Assembly: GCA_035438585.1 (NCBI GenBank)
Contig: DAORIO010000009.1
Coordinates: forward strand, 1 to 20,908
DNA length: 20,908 nt
Reading direction: 5' to 3'
DNA from: DAORIO01 sp035438585
GTDB lineage: Bacteria > Patescibacteriota > Minisyncoccia > Phycocordibacterales > UBA9973
A program made the position numbers and the translations under genes. Of the stretch, positions 13,470-20,908 are shown piece after piece. Below the pieces are notes generated by a model, which was given only the letters and a program-made list of their open reading frames with translations, was not told the origin of the DNA and did no database searches. Numbering within the stretch: the stretch's first letter is position 1; every line of letters starts with the position of its first letter.

Positions 13470-14045
13470 ATGCATCCAATATTCCACACAGAAGGTATAA
13501 TAATAGGCTCAAGAAATTCAAAAGAAGCAGATAAATATTTTTGGATTTTTTCTCTTGATTTTGGGTTAATTAAAGCCGATGCAAAAAGCGTACGAAAGTT
13601 TGACTCAAAGCTCCGCACATTTTTAGCTGATTTTTCTCGTGCTAAAATAAGCTTGGTAAAAACAAAAATTGGCTGGAGGATAACTTCAGTTCAGGGTTTG
13701 TTGTTTTTGGAAAATGCTGGAATTTTGGGTAAGGAAATTTTTTCTAAAAGCGCAAAGCTGTTGCAGAGACTTACTCCTCCTGATGAGAAGCACGAAGAAT
13801 TGTATAAGGATATAGTTTCAATTTTTGAAAATAAAGATAAGGATTTTTTTGTTAATGATTCTAAAAACATAGAGCTTGTCGCTGCTATTAGAATTTTGTT
13901 CCATTTAGGTTATATTGAACACAATGCATCTGTTTTACCATTTGCAAAAGGTTCTGTTTCTAAAATTTTATTAACAGATGCATTTATACAAAGAAGAGAG
14001 TTAATAAAAACTGTAAACGAGTCGTTAAGAGAGTCTCACTTGTAA
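13470..14045 (+). CDS. recO: DNA repair protein RecO (short form)
   Basis: A 191-residue protein matching the RecO N-terminal OB fold: FHTEGIIIGSRNSKEADKYF, IFSLDFGLIKADAKSVRKFDSKLR and FSRAKISLVKTKIGWRITSV (about 5-80). A helical C-terminal part follows (SAKLLQRLTPPDEKHEELYK, ELVAAIRILFHLGYIE). RecO helps load RecA on SSB-coated gaps together with RecR. The usual length is about 240 residues, and the C-terminal zinc cysteines of many RecO proteins are absent: the protein contains no CxxC. This short form agrees with a reduced genome. It begins a rightward gene series but the next gene has its own promoter 50 nt downstream. No Shine-Dalgarno sequence. RecO identity rests on the N-terminal pattern. 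Confidence 0.85.
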   Translation: MHPIFHTEGIIIGSRNSKEADKYFWIFSLDFGLIKADAKSVRKFDSKLRTFLADFSRAKISLVKTKIGWRITSVQGLLFLENAGILGKEIFSKSAKLLQRLTPPDEKHEELYKDIVSIFENKDKDFFVNDSKNIELVAAIRILFHLGYIEHNASVLPFAKGSVSKILLTDAFIQRRELIKTVNESLRESHL

Positions 14046-14079
14046 AATATACATAAAAACATTGTTTTGTTTAATATTA

Positions 14080-14088
14080 TGATAAAAT
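14080..14088 (+). promoter_or_regulatory. Extended -10 promoter, probably leaderless
   Basis: TGATAAAAT fits TGnTAnnnT and ends 7 nt before the ATG at 14096, the same spacing as at 7334/7342 and 12283/12290. Confidence 0.5.
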
Positions 14089-14095
14089 TATATTT

Positions 14096-16018
14096 ATGGA
14101 TGAAATGTTGAACGATAGGAATAAAGAAAAATATAATACTAAAATAGAAAAAATTTCTGATACTATTGAAAGACTTGATGTTGTTAAACCAAGACCTAGG
14201 GCAAAGATGGTTAGTCAAGATTTTTCTTATATTAAAAAGCAGTGGGAGAGTAAAATAGAAAAAACAAAAGAGTATATGCCAACATTACCAAAATCTATTT
14301 TTAAGAAATTTTTTACAGCAGCGCTTGTGTTCTTTTTGTTTTCGGGATTGTTGTTTGCTTATAAATTTTTTGTAAAAGGAACAAGTACGTTTTCAAGTGA
14401 TATGATCGACCTTGAAGTTGTTGGAAGTTCTTTTTCTCCTGGAGGGCAAGATTTGCCACTTTCTATTAACATCACAAACAGAAATCCCGTTGATTTAGAG
14501 GCAACAACTTTGTTTATTGAATATCCAAAAGGCTCAGATGAGCTTGGTGACAAGGTTCGAGTTGAAGAAAGCCTTGGTGAATTAAAAAGCGGTAAAAGTA
14601 TTTCAAAAGAAATTAGTATTGTTTTGTTTGGTGAGCAAAATAGTATTAAAAATATAAATATTAGACTTGAATATCGAACAAAAGATTCAAACGCAATCTT
14701 TAAAAAAGAAAAAAATATAGAGGTTGTTATAAGTGAAGTACCTGTCACGCTATCTTTTGTTGTCCCAGAAAAAAGTGCTTCAAATCAAGAGGTAACACTT
14801 AAGGTAAAGGCAGTTTTAAACTCTGAAAAAGCCCCAGAAGATTTGGCGCTACTTATGAACTATCCAATTGGTTTTGAGTTTACTGAAGCCACACCAAAGC
14901 CGAGTTCTGGGAATAATATATTTGATTTATCAAATATAAAACAAGGTGAAGAAAAATCCATTCTTATAACAGGAAGACTTCTTGGGGAAGCGGGTGAAGA
15001 AAGATCATTTCATGCCTCAATTGGAGAACAAGATATGAAAGATTCTTCAAAGCTTGCTTATTCTTTTAATTCAACATCAAAAGTAATAACCATAGACTCT
15101 TCTGTTATTGCTGTTAATTTATCTTTAAATGGATCAAATGATGACAAATATACAGCTTCGGCTGGAGAAAATGTTATTGGTGTTGTTAGTTGGTCAAATA
15201 ATACAGATAAAACACTAAGAGATTTAGAAATAAAAGTAAATTTAGGAGGTTCTGTTTATGCTGATAGTAATGTTACAACTGCCACTGGTGGATTTTTTGA
15301 CTCAGCAAGCGACAGTATTTTATGGGATAAAAATTCTGTCCCAAAGTTTTCTTCAGTTTCGCCAGGTGATAGTGGAACTGTTTCTTTTTCTGTAAAAGCG
15401 GGTAATTTTATTTCTAGTACTAGTAATCCAAATATAGATATAAATATTTCTGTAAAAGCAAAAGATCCTTCTTTGGGAAATTCTATTATTGAAATAAATA
15501 ATCAAGAATCAGCGGAAGTTGTTTACAGTTCAAATTTACAATTTGCCGCAAAAGCCCGATATAGAAGTGGGCCAATTCAAAATTCAGGACCGTTACCGCC
15601 AAGGGCTGAACAACCAACAACTTATACAATTACTTGGACTATTACAAATACATCAAATCAAGCAAAAAATGGAGTTTTAGTAACTAGAATTCCGCCATAT
15701 ATAACCTATGTCGGCAATGCAGTTCCCCAAAGTGAAGCTTTGTCTTATAATGCTTCAACTCGGGAGATAACCTGGAGTGTTGGTGATATTTCAGCTCAGG
15801 CAGGATCAACAGCTCCAAATCGAGAAGTATCTTTTCAGATAGAGTTAAGACCGTCAATTTCTCAAATAGGCACTCAGCCTATAATTGTTTATGATTCGAC
15901 TCTTAAGGCGGTGGATAGGTTTACAGGAGCTAATTTGTCTTCTGTAAGATCTGAACTCACAACAAATCTTGTAAATGATCCAGGATTTCAAGGTAATGAA
16001 GCTGCAGTAACACAATAA
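14096..16018 (+). CDS. Single-pass surface protein with DUF11-like repeats
   Basis: A 640-residue protein with a charged cytoplasmic N-terminus (1-70), one membrane helix at about 71-91 (KFFTAALVFFLFSGLLFAYK), and a long extracytoplasmic region rich in Ser, Thr and Asn. The outside part has several Ig-like or conserved-repeat units: ITNRNPVDLEATTLFIEYPKG, a GVVSWSNNTDKTLRDLEIKV unit, and a clear DUF11-like unit TYTITWTITNTSNQAKNGVL ... RIPPYITYVGNA ... REITWSVGDISA near 510-580. Such proteins are common in Parcubacteria-type genomes and are presumed to be cell-surface structural or adhesive; function is inferred. No sortase or lipobox signal is seen. It has its own promoter and leads directly into glyS (7 nt gap), so the two are probably co-transcribed. 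A second membrane helix is absent. Confidence 0.85.
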   Translation: MDEMLNDRNKEKYNTKIEKISDTIERLDVVKPRPRAKMVSQDFSYIKKQWESKIEKTKEYMPTLPKSIFKKFFTAALVFFLFSGLLFAYKFFVKGTSTFSSDMIDLEVVGSSFSPGGQDLPLSINITNRNPVDLEATTLFIEYPKGSDELGDKVRVEESLGELKSGKSISKEISIVLFGEQNSIKNINIRLEYRTKDSNAIFKKEKNIEVVISEVPVTLSFVVPEKSASNQEVTLKVKAVLNSEKAPEDLALLMNYPIGFEFTEATPKPSSGNNIFDLSNIKQGEEKSILITGRLLGEAGEERSFHASIGEQDMKDSSKLAYSFNSTSKVITIDSSVIAVNLSLNGSNDDKYTASAGENVIGVVSWSNNTDKTLRDLEIKVNLGGSVYADSNVTTATGGFFDSASDSILWDKNSVPKFSSVSPGDSGTVSFSVKAGNFISSTSNPNIDINISVKAKDPSLGNSIIEINNQESAEVVYSSNLQFAAKARYRSGPIQNSGPLPPRAEQPTTYTITWTITNTSNQAKNGVLVTRIPPYITYVGNAVPQSEALSYNASTREITWSVGDISAQAGSTAPNREVSFQIELRPSISQIGTQPIIVYDSTLKAVDRFTGANLSSVRSELTTNLVNDPGFQGNEAAVTQ

Positions 16019-16025
16019 TTAATTT

Positions 16026-17330
16026 ATGGAAGAAAATTTTGATTTAAATTTAGAAAAAATTGTAAACCTTGCAAAAAGGCGAGGTTTTATATTTCCAGGG
16101 TCTGAAATTTATGGAGGCCTTTCTGGTACGTGGGATTATGGACCTCTTGGGGTTGCCTTGAAAGAAAATATTAAAAATTCATGGCGTAGAAAATTTGCAA
16201 CAAGTAGAAATGATATGTATGAGCTTGATTCAGCTATTCTAATGAATCCTCAAACTTGGGTAACATCAGGTCATACAGAAGTTTTTACAGATCCTATGGT
16301 TGAGTGTGTTAAGTGCAAAAGAAGGTTCAGAGAAGATCAAATTGAAGGGAATAACTGTCCTGATTGTGGTGGAAAATTTGAAACAGCTCGACAGTTCAAT
16401 TTAATGTTTGAAACTCGAGTTGGAGCACTTGAAGATAGTTCTAGTAAAACATATCTCAGACCGGAAACAGCACAGGGGATATTTGTAAATTTCAAAAATA
16501 TAATTGACACATTTCATCCAAAACTTCCTTTTGGTGTTGCGCAAATCGGTAAAGCTTTTCGAAATGAAATTACACCGCGTGATTTTATTTTTCGTTCACG
16601 AGAATTTGAGCAGATGGAAATAGAATATTTTGTAAATGGTGATGAGTGGCAGAAATATTTTGAATACTGGAAAGATGAGATGATGGAATGGATAAGTTCT
16701 ATTGGTATTGATATGAGTAAAATAAAAGAGCTTGAAAAAGAAGACTTGGCACATTACTCAAAAAGAACTGTCGACATTGAATTTGTTTATCCATTTGGTC
16801 AAAAAGAACTTTTTGGATTGGCTTATAGAACAGATTATGATCTTTCTGCTCACTCAAAAGGAAGTGGTCAAAAATTAGAATATCTTTTTGATGATGGATC
16901 ACGTATTACTCCGCACGTTATTGAACCATCTTTTGGTTTAGATCGAGCTATTTTGGCTGTGTTAGTTTCTGCTTATAAAGAACAAGACTTGGGTGGAGAA
17001 ATCAGGACTTATTTAAAATTACCTTCAAATATTGCCCCAGTAAATGCAGCTGTGTTTCCACTTGTTCGAAACAAAGAAGATATTACCGATAAAGCACGTA
17101 TTGTTTTTGGAATTTTAAAAGAAAAAGGTTTTAGGGTGCAGTATGACGACAATGGAAATATAGGAAAAAGATATCGAAGACAAGATGAAATTGGAACGCC
17201 TTTTTGTATTACGATTGATTATGACACTTTGGAAAATAACACAGTAACTGTTAGAGATAGAGATACTCAAGAACAAAAAAGAATTCCAATAGACGAGCTG
17301 GTTAATTTTTTAACTGATCAAAATAAGTAA
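16026..17330 (+). CDS. glyS: Glycyl-tRNA synthetase (single-chain class II type)
   Basis: A 434-residue class II synthetase of the alpha2 type found in eukaryotes, archaea and many bacteria, rather than the alpha2beta2 type. It opens KIVNLAKRRGFIFPGSEIYG and GLSGTWDYGPLGVALKENIK (31-50). A zinc site has C94, C97, C111 and C114 (VECVKCKRRF ... NNCPDCGG). Class II motif 2 is FRNEITPRDFIFRSREFEQ (about 179-197) and motif 3 contains PSFGLDRAILAVL. The C-terminal anticodon-binding domain starts near LPSNIAPVNAAVFPLVRNKE and ends with IGTPFCITIDYDTLE. It lies 7 nt after the surface-protein gene and 2 nt before the glycosyltransferase gene, so it sits in the middle of an operon. No Shine-Dalgarno sequence is visible. 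Confidence 0.96.
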   Translation: MEENFDLNLEKIVNLAKRRGFIFPGSEIYGGLSGTWDYGPLGVALKENIKNSWRRKFATSRNDMYELDSAILMNPQTWVTSGHTEVFTDPMVECVKCKRRFREDQIEGNNCPDCGGKFETARQFNLMFETRVGALEDSSSKTYLRPETAQGIFVNFKNIIDTFHPKLPFGVAQIGKAFRNEITPRDFIFRSREFEQMEIEYFVNGDEWQKYFEYWKDEMMEWISSIGIDMSKIKELEKEDLAHYSKRTVDIEFVYPFGQKELFGLAYRTDYDLSAHSKGSGQKLEYLFDDGSRITPHVIEPSFGLDRAILAVLVSAYKEQDLGGEIRTYLKLPSNIAPVNAAVFPLVRNKEDITDKARIVFGILKEKGFRVQYDDNGNIGKRYRRQDEIGTPFCITIDYDTLENNTVTVRDRDTQEQKRIPIDELVNFLTDQNK

Positions 17331-17332
17331 TT

Positions 17333-18511
17333 ATGGAAGACAAGAGCAAGCAAAAAGATTTTTGTAATATTTTATATCTTTCAAAAGATAAAGAGATTAC
17401 AAATTTAAATTCGCTGTCTTCAAATAAAATTGAATTTGTTTCAAAGAATGTTGGTGAATTGCATGTAATTTATCCAGGTGGTATGGATAAGCGGGTAGAA
17501 AAAAGGGGAGAGCATTTTTTTGTTTATCCAACTAGGTTTAGGTTTAAGTTGGGTTTTATTTTAGAAGCAATCAGAGTTGCTTTTTTCCAAGTTACATGGA
17601 GATTTCATTTTAGAGCTCAGCTTGTTTATGCAGAAGATTCTATTTGGACAGGATTGATTGGTTATTTTATTGCGATCAGAAAGAAAAGACTTTTGGTTGT
17701 TGAAGTAAATGAAGATGTTCTTTCTCCTCTTTATCGGTTTTCGAGTGTTTCTAGGTTTGTAGGGTCATTAGTTTCTGGTTTTGTTATTTCACATTCAAAT
17801 TATGTAATTGTTTCTTCAAATAGAATCAAACAATCAATTTTAAATAAATATAAATTTATGAAAGATGTGATTGAGGTTATTCCGCGTGCCGTTGATCCAG
17901 AAAAAATAAATAAGATTGACATAACAAAAGATGCTAAAAATTTATTTAGTGAACCAGGTTTTATAATTACCATGGCTGGACCTTTTTTGTCTAACAAAAG
18001 AGTTTCTATGGCTGTGGATATTTATAAAAGAATTTTAAAAAGGTATCCAAGAACTAATCTGCTTTTAATAGGAGATGGTCCAGGGGCGAATATGGTAAGA
18101 AGAATGTCTTTGACTGGAAAATTAAAAGGTAAAATTGCAAATTATAAAATGGATGAAGATTTTCATTCGTTACTTAGAACTTCGCATTTGTTTTTAATAA
18201 CATCAACTTATGAAGATTCTGATGGATATGTCGTCGACGCATTATCTGCTAGTTTACCTGTTGTTTCAACAGACACAGGCATAGTTCGGGAATTATTTTC
18301 TGGACTTAAGTACGAAAGATATATTTGTAAAGTTGATGATGCGGAAGAAATTTTTAATAAAATATTAGAACTTATTGAAAATGTTGGGGTAAGAGATGAT
18401 TTTAGATTGAATGCCCGAGATTTAATTTCGCAGGATTTGATTGTACACCCAGAAGTTTGGGCAAAGATAACGGCAAGGGTTTTAATTGGAGTTTCTAAAT
18501 TAGGATTATGA
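17333..18511 (+). CDS. GT4-family glycosyltransferase
   Basis: A 392-residue GT-B glycosyltransferase (glycosyl transferase group 1). The C-terminal donor-binding Rossmann domain is clear: VIEVIPRAVDPEKINK, ITMAGPFLSNKRVSMAVDIY, RTNLLLIGDGPGANMVRRMS, and the late TSTYEDSDGYVVDALSASLP followed by VVSTDTGIVRELFSG. The N-terminal acceptor half is less conserved, with a region at about 72-125 (LGFILEAIRVAFFQVTWRFH, SIWTGLIGYFIAIR) that may associate with the membrane. Such enzymes build surface polysaccharide or glycolipid; donor and acceptor cannot be read. It begins 2 nt after glyS and its TGA overlaps the ATG of the peptidase gene (ATGA), so translation is coupled. This TGA stop is one sign of the standard code. 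Confidence 0.9.
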   Translation: MEDKSKQKDFCNILYLSKDKEITNLNSLSSNKIEFVSKNVGELHVIYPGGMDKRVEKRGEHFFVYPTRFRFKLGFILEAIRVAFFQVTWRFHFRAQLVYAEDSIWTGLIGYFIAIRKKRLLVVEVNEDVLSPLYRFSSVSRFVGSLVSGFVISHSNYVIVSSNRIKQSILNKYKFMKDVIEVIPRAVDPEKINKIDITKDAKNLFSEPGFIITMAGPFLSNKRVSMAVDIYKRILKRYPRTNLLLIGDGPGANMVRRMSLTGKLKGKIANYKMDEDFHSLLRTSHLFLITSTYEDSDGYVVDALSASLPVVSTDTGIVRELFSGLKYERYICKVDDAEEIFNKILELIENVGVRDDFRLNARDLISQDLIVHPEVWAKITARVLIGVSKLGL

Positions 18512-19779
18512 AAATAGAAGAATTAAAAGCAAAAAATGGAATAAGAATAATAATTGTTCCAAATGAAAATGCCACATCAACAACGGTGTCTATTTCTGCG
18601 GGAATTGGTTCGGATATGGAAGAAAAAGAAATTTCAGGTCTTTCTCATTTGGCCGAGCATATGATGTTTAAGGGAACGACCAAGAGACCTAATCCGTTAG
18701 AGATAATTCAAGAGTTTGATAACTTGGGATCTTTTTATAATGCATACACGTCTCGAGAATACACAACATATTTTGCAAAGTCTCGACCTGAGAGTTTGTC
18801 TAAAATTTTTGATTTATTAGCCGATATGTACAAAAATTCTTCTTTCAATGAAAAAGAGCTAACCAAAGAAAAAGGGGTGGTTATAGAGGAGATAAGAATG
18901 TATAACGATCAGCCTGATGCTTTGGCCAATTTACTGTTGAGACAAATTGCATATGGAGATACTCCAGAGGGAAGATCTATTGCTGGAAGTATCGAGACTG
19001 TTAGTTCGGCAACAGCAGAGGTTTTAAAAGAATTTAGAGATAAATATTATTGTGCGGAAAATACTGTAGTAGTTGTGTCTGGAAAATTGAATAAAAATGA
19101 AGTGATGGATTTAGTTGAAGAAAAATTGGGAGACCTAAGGTCTGGCGGAAAAATTATTCACACAAGAGAAGTGTTTTTAGATAGAGCGCAAAATGTAAAA
19201 CATCATAAAAAAGAAACAGAGCAGACTCATGTTGTTATTGCTTTTCCTTCGTTTAAAATTGGCACAGAAAAAGATGTAAAAATGACTGTGTTGAAATATA
19301 TTTTGGGTGGCGGTCTTTCTTCCAGGCTTTCAATATTGTTGAGAGAAGAACTGGGTGCTTCGTACTATGCTTATGCTGATAATGATTCTTTGAGAAATTA
19401 TGGTCTTTTTGAAATTGCGGCTGGTATAAAAACAGAAATATTAAATGAGGCAATGGAAGGGATTGCTAAATGTTTAAAAAATTTAAAAGAAGAGCTTGTA
19501 ACAGAAATTGAAATGTCTAGAACAATTGAATCTTTGTCTGGAAAAATCGCTATAGCAATGGAGACAACTGACTCAGTTGCAAATTATGTTGGCGCGCGAG
19601 CTATGGCTGAAGTTGAGCTTTTAACACCACAAGAGAGAATTGCGGAAATAAGAAAAGTTACAAAAGAAGATATTTTAAAATTAGCAAATGAAATTTTTAT
19701 AAAAGAAAACGTAAAAATATCTATTGTCGGTCCTGAGGGTGCGAGTGGTTGCGAGGTAGGGTTTTTGGAAAATATCTAA
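18508..19779 (+). CDS. M16-family zinc metallopeptidase (processing-peptidase-like)
   Basis: A 423-residue peptidase of the M16B type. The inverted zinc motif HLAEH is at 47-51 (H47 and H51 ligands, E50 catalytic), and the third ligand is E127 in KEKGVVIEEIRMY, at the spacing expected for the family. The second, inactive half carries the glycine-rich GGGLSSRLSILLREELGASY and the YAYADNDSLRNYGLFEIAAG segment. No signal peptide is present, so it appears cytoplasmic. Relatives degrade or process peptides; the substrate is unknown. The ATG overlaps the stop of the glycosyltransferase gene. The gene is the fourth of a co-directional run from 14096. Confidence 0.94.
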   Translation: MKIEELKAKNGIRIIIVPNENATSTTVSISAGIGSDMEEKEISGLSHLAEHMMFKGTTKRPNPLEIIQEFDNLGSFYNAYTSREYTTYFAKSRPESLSKIFDLLADMYKNSSFNEKELTKEKGVVIEEIRMYNDQPDALANLLLRQIAYGDTPEGRSIAGSIETVSSATAEVLKEFRDKYYCAENTVVVVSGKLNKNEVMDLVEEKLGDLRSGGKIIHTREVFLDRAQNVKHHKKETEQTHVVIAFPSFKIGTEKDVKMTVLKYILGGGLSSRLSILLREELGASYYAYADNDSLRNYGLFEIAAGIKTEILNEAMEGIAKCLKNLKEELVTEIEMSRTIESLSGKIAIAMETTDSVANYVGARAMAEVELLTPQERIAEIRKVTKEDILKLANEIFIKENVKISIVGPEGASGCEVGFLENI

Positions 19780-19800
19780 TTTTGAATATAGGAGAATTTC

Positions 19801-20850
19801 TTGTATTATGAGCTTATGATTAAACAAGAAACTACAATAAATTTTTCAATGGCTGGCCTACTTAAAATAGTGGTTGTTGGTCTTGGGCTTATAGTTTTAT
19901 ATCAGTTAAAAGATATTATCTTGGTTCTTTTGACAGCAATTGTTATCGCTTCTTTTGTTGAGTCTACCAATCGATATATGTCGAAGAGGTTTAGGTTTTC
20001 ACGAAGCCTTTCAATTGGAATAATTTACATACTTTTGTTTTTGGTATTGGCGGGAGTGTTCTATCTTTTTGTTCCAATTCTTGTAAAAGAATCATTAATG
20101 CTAGTTTCTTCTCTTTCTCAGTACTTTCCAAATCTTGTTATTGGAAACGGAGATATATTTAAAAATATTCCAAACACAACAAGTGAAATATCTCAGTTTG
20201 CAAATTCCGCACAACAATTACTTTCAAAAGTTTCAGGTGGATTTTTCACAACTATAGTTGATGTCTTTGGTGGAATATTGAACTTCATATTGATTATTGT
20301 TATATCTTTTTATCTTTCAATTCAGGAAAAAGGAATTGAAAAGTTTTTGAAAATTGTGGTGCCGATAAAACATGAAGCTTATGTAATTAATCTTTGGGAG
20401 AGAACACAAAGAAAAATAACTCTTTGGATAAGAGGTCAGATGATACTTGGGCTTATTGTTGGACTTATTACTTATATCGCACTTGTTATTGCTGGCGTTA
20501 AATATGCCCTTATCTTTGCACTTTTGACTGCAATGATGGAGCTTATTCCTTTCGGCGTACTGCTTGCTGCTATTCCTGCAATTGCTGTTGGGTTTACAGA
20601 CGGAGGACTTACAAAAGGACTTATTGTTACAGCAATATTTGTAGTTATTCAACAAGCAGAAAATTATTTCTTGCAGCCTTTGGTTCTAAGGAGGTCAGTT
20701 GGAATTTCTCCAATTATTGTTATAGTATCTGTCTTGGCTGGGGCGCAATTGGCTGGATTTTGGGGTGTAATACTTGCAATCCCTGTTACAGTTGCTGTTC
20801 TTGAATATCTAGGAGATGTCGAAGAGAGCAAGGTCCACCCAAAAGTATAA
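19801..20850 (+). CDS. AI-2E/PerM-family membrane protein
   Basis: A 344- to 349-residue integral membrane protein of the AI-2E transporter (PerM, DUF20) family. Hydrophobic pairs at the N-terminus (LLKIVVVGLGLIVLYQLKDI, ILVLLTAIVIASFVESTNRY) are followed by a long soluble insert (about 100-160), then a block of helices with family signatures: ILIIVISFYLSIQEKG, ALLTAMMELIPFGVLLAAIP, QQAENYFLQPLVLRRSVG and GVILAIPVTVAVLEYLGD. Members include sodium/proton antiporters and proposed autoinducer-2 exporters; the substrate here is not known. Two starts compete. TTG at 19801 follows an AGGAG (19790-19794) at 6 nt, the only good Shine-Dalgarno sequence noticed in the window. ATG at 19816 follows a TATTAT (19804-19809) at 6 nt and would fit a leaderless message. 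Confidence 0.93.
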   Translation: MYYELMIKQETTINFSMAGLLKIVVVGLGLIVLYQLKDIILVLLTAIVIASFVESTNRYMSKRFRFSRSLSIGIIYILLFLVLAGVFYLFVPILVKESLMLVSSLSQYFPNLVIGNGDIFKNIPNTTSEISQFANSAQQLLSKVSGGFFTTIVDVFGGILNFILIIVISFYLSIQEKGIEKFLKIVVPIKHEAYVINLWERTQRKITLWIRGQMILGLIVGLITYIALVIAGVKYALIFALLTAMMELIPFGVLLAAIPAIAVGFTDGGLTKGLIVTAIFVVIQQAENYFLQPLVLRRSVGISPIIVIVSVLAGAQLAGFWGVILAIPVTVAVLEYLGDVEESKVHPKV

Positions 20851-20868
20851 AATAACAAAAAAGACAAA

Positions 20869-20908
20869 ATGAATAAAAATAATTTTTTTATCTCAACTGC
20901 AATACCAT
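20869..20908 (+). CDS. metG: Methionyl-tRNA synthetase, first 13 codons only
   Basis: An ATG at 20869 opens a frame that runs off the right edge: MNKNNFFISTAIP. The FFISTAIP string is the typical N-terminus of MetRS (the family reads FYITTAIPYVN before its HIGH motif), and the next base, T, permits the expected Tyr. It begins 18 nt after the PerM-family gene on the same strand, so it would continue the operon. Identification rests on very few residues but the match is characteristic. Confidence 0.7.
   Translation, partial: MNKNNFFISTAIP

Noticed and set aside
14359..14748. 129-codon open frame on the minus strand
   Set aside because: It lies wholly opposite the surface-protein gene, whose frame has clear membrane-helix and repeat features; no promoter or terminator supports it.
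20317..20655. 112-codon open frame on the minus strand
   Set aside because: It is opposite the PerM-family gene; its Lys/Asn/Ser/Cys-rich composition is typical of an antisense shadow.
1..20908. CRISPR array, integrase, transposase or toxin-antitoxin pair
   Set aside because: No regularly spaced direct repeats and no recognisable genes of these classes were found; the only repeats are the 24-bp and heptamer elements within ileS.

Overview
The window is AT-rich and gene-dense. Most of it reads as a stretch of a Candidate Phyla Radiation (Patescibacteria) chromosome, probably a Parcubacteria-type lineage. That placement is an inference from several signs: compact or divergent housekeeping proteins (a 191-residue RecO, an IleRS with the GLHH form of the HIGH motif), a long one-TM protein with DUF11-like repeats, very short intergenic gaps, almost no Shine-Dalgarno sequences, and short repeats inserted inside a coding region. 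TGA is used as an ordinary stop (HIT gene, 279-residue gene, glycosyltransferase), so the TGA=Gly code of some CPR lineages is not in use.

Layout. 1-1300: a DUF47/PhoU-like phosphate-transport accessory gene, entering from the left and broken by an in-frame TAA, then the N-terminal half of a PiT phosphate permease. Both resemble Bacteroidetes genes. The permease runs in frame into a nucleotidyltransferase at about 1290-1320, which is either a chimeric assembly join or a real truncation/fusion. 1320-2769: nucleotidyltransferase-like domain and a dCMP-deaminase-like protein. 2797-4842 (minus): folA, thyA and a HIT-family gene. With the deaminase these form a dTMP/folate group (dCMP to dUMP to dTMP, with dihydrofolate recycled). 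4942-6657: argS. 6714-8181: two unrecognised genes. 8216-8420: promoter and a compact T-box riboswitch with an ultrashort Stem I, an AUC specifier and a textbook antiterminator/terminator, controlling ileS. 8423-8584 (minus): a 53-residue membrane protein that uses the same hairpin as its own terminator. 8640-12149: ileS carrying a complete-looking histidine-phosphatase domain inserted in the synthetase, a 24-bp in-frame repeat insertion and a heptamer repeat. 12290-13373: an RBBP9/YdeN-like hydrolase and a convergent secreted orphan. 13470-20908: a rightward run of recO, DUF11-like surface protein, glyS, GT4 glycosyltransferase, M16 peptidase, AI-2E/PerM-family protein, and the first codons of metG at the right edge.

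Four aminoacyl-tRNA synthetase genes (Arg, Ile, Gly, and Met at the edge) fall within 16 kb. The strongest points for a second look are the IleRS-phosphatase fusion, the ultrashort T-box, the in-frame repeat insertion, the leaderless-looking promoter architecture (TGn-TATAAT followed 6-7 nt later by ATG) and the suspicious join near 1300. All coordinates and motifs were read by eye; no alignment or database search was run.
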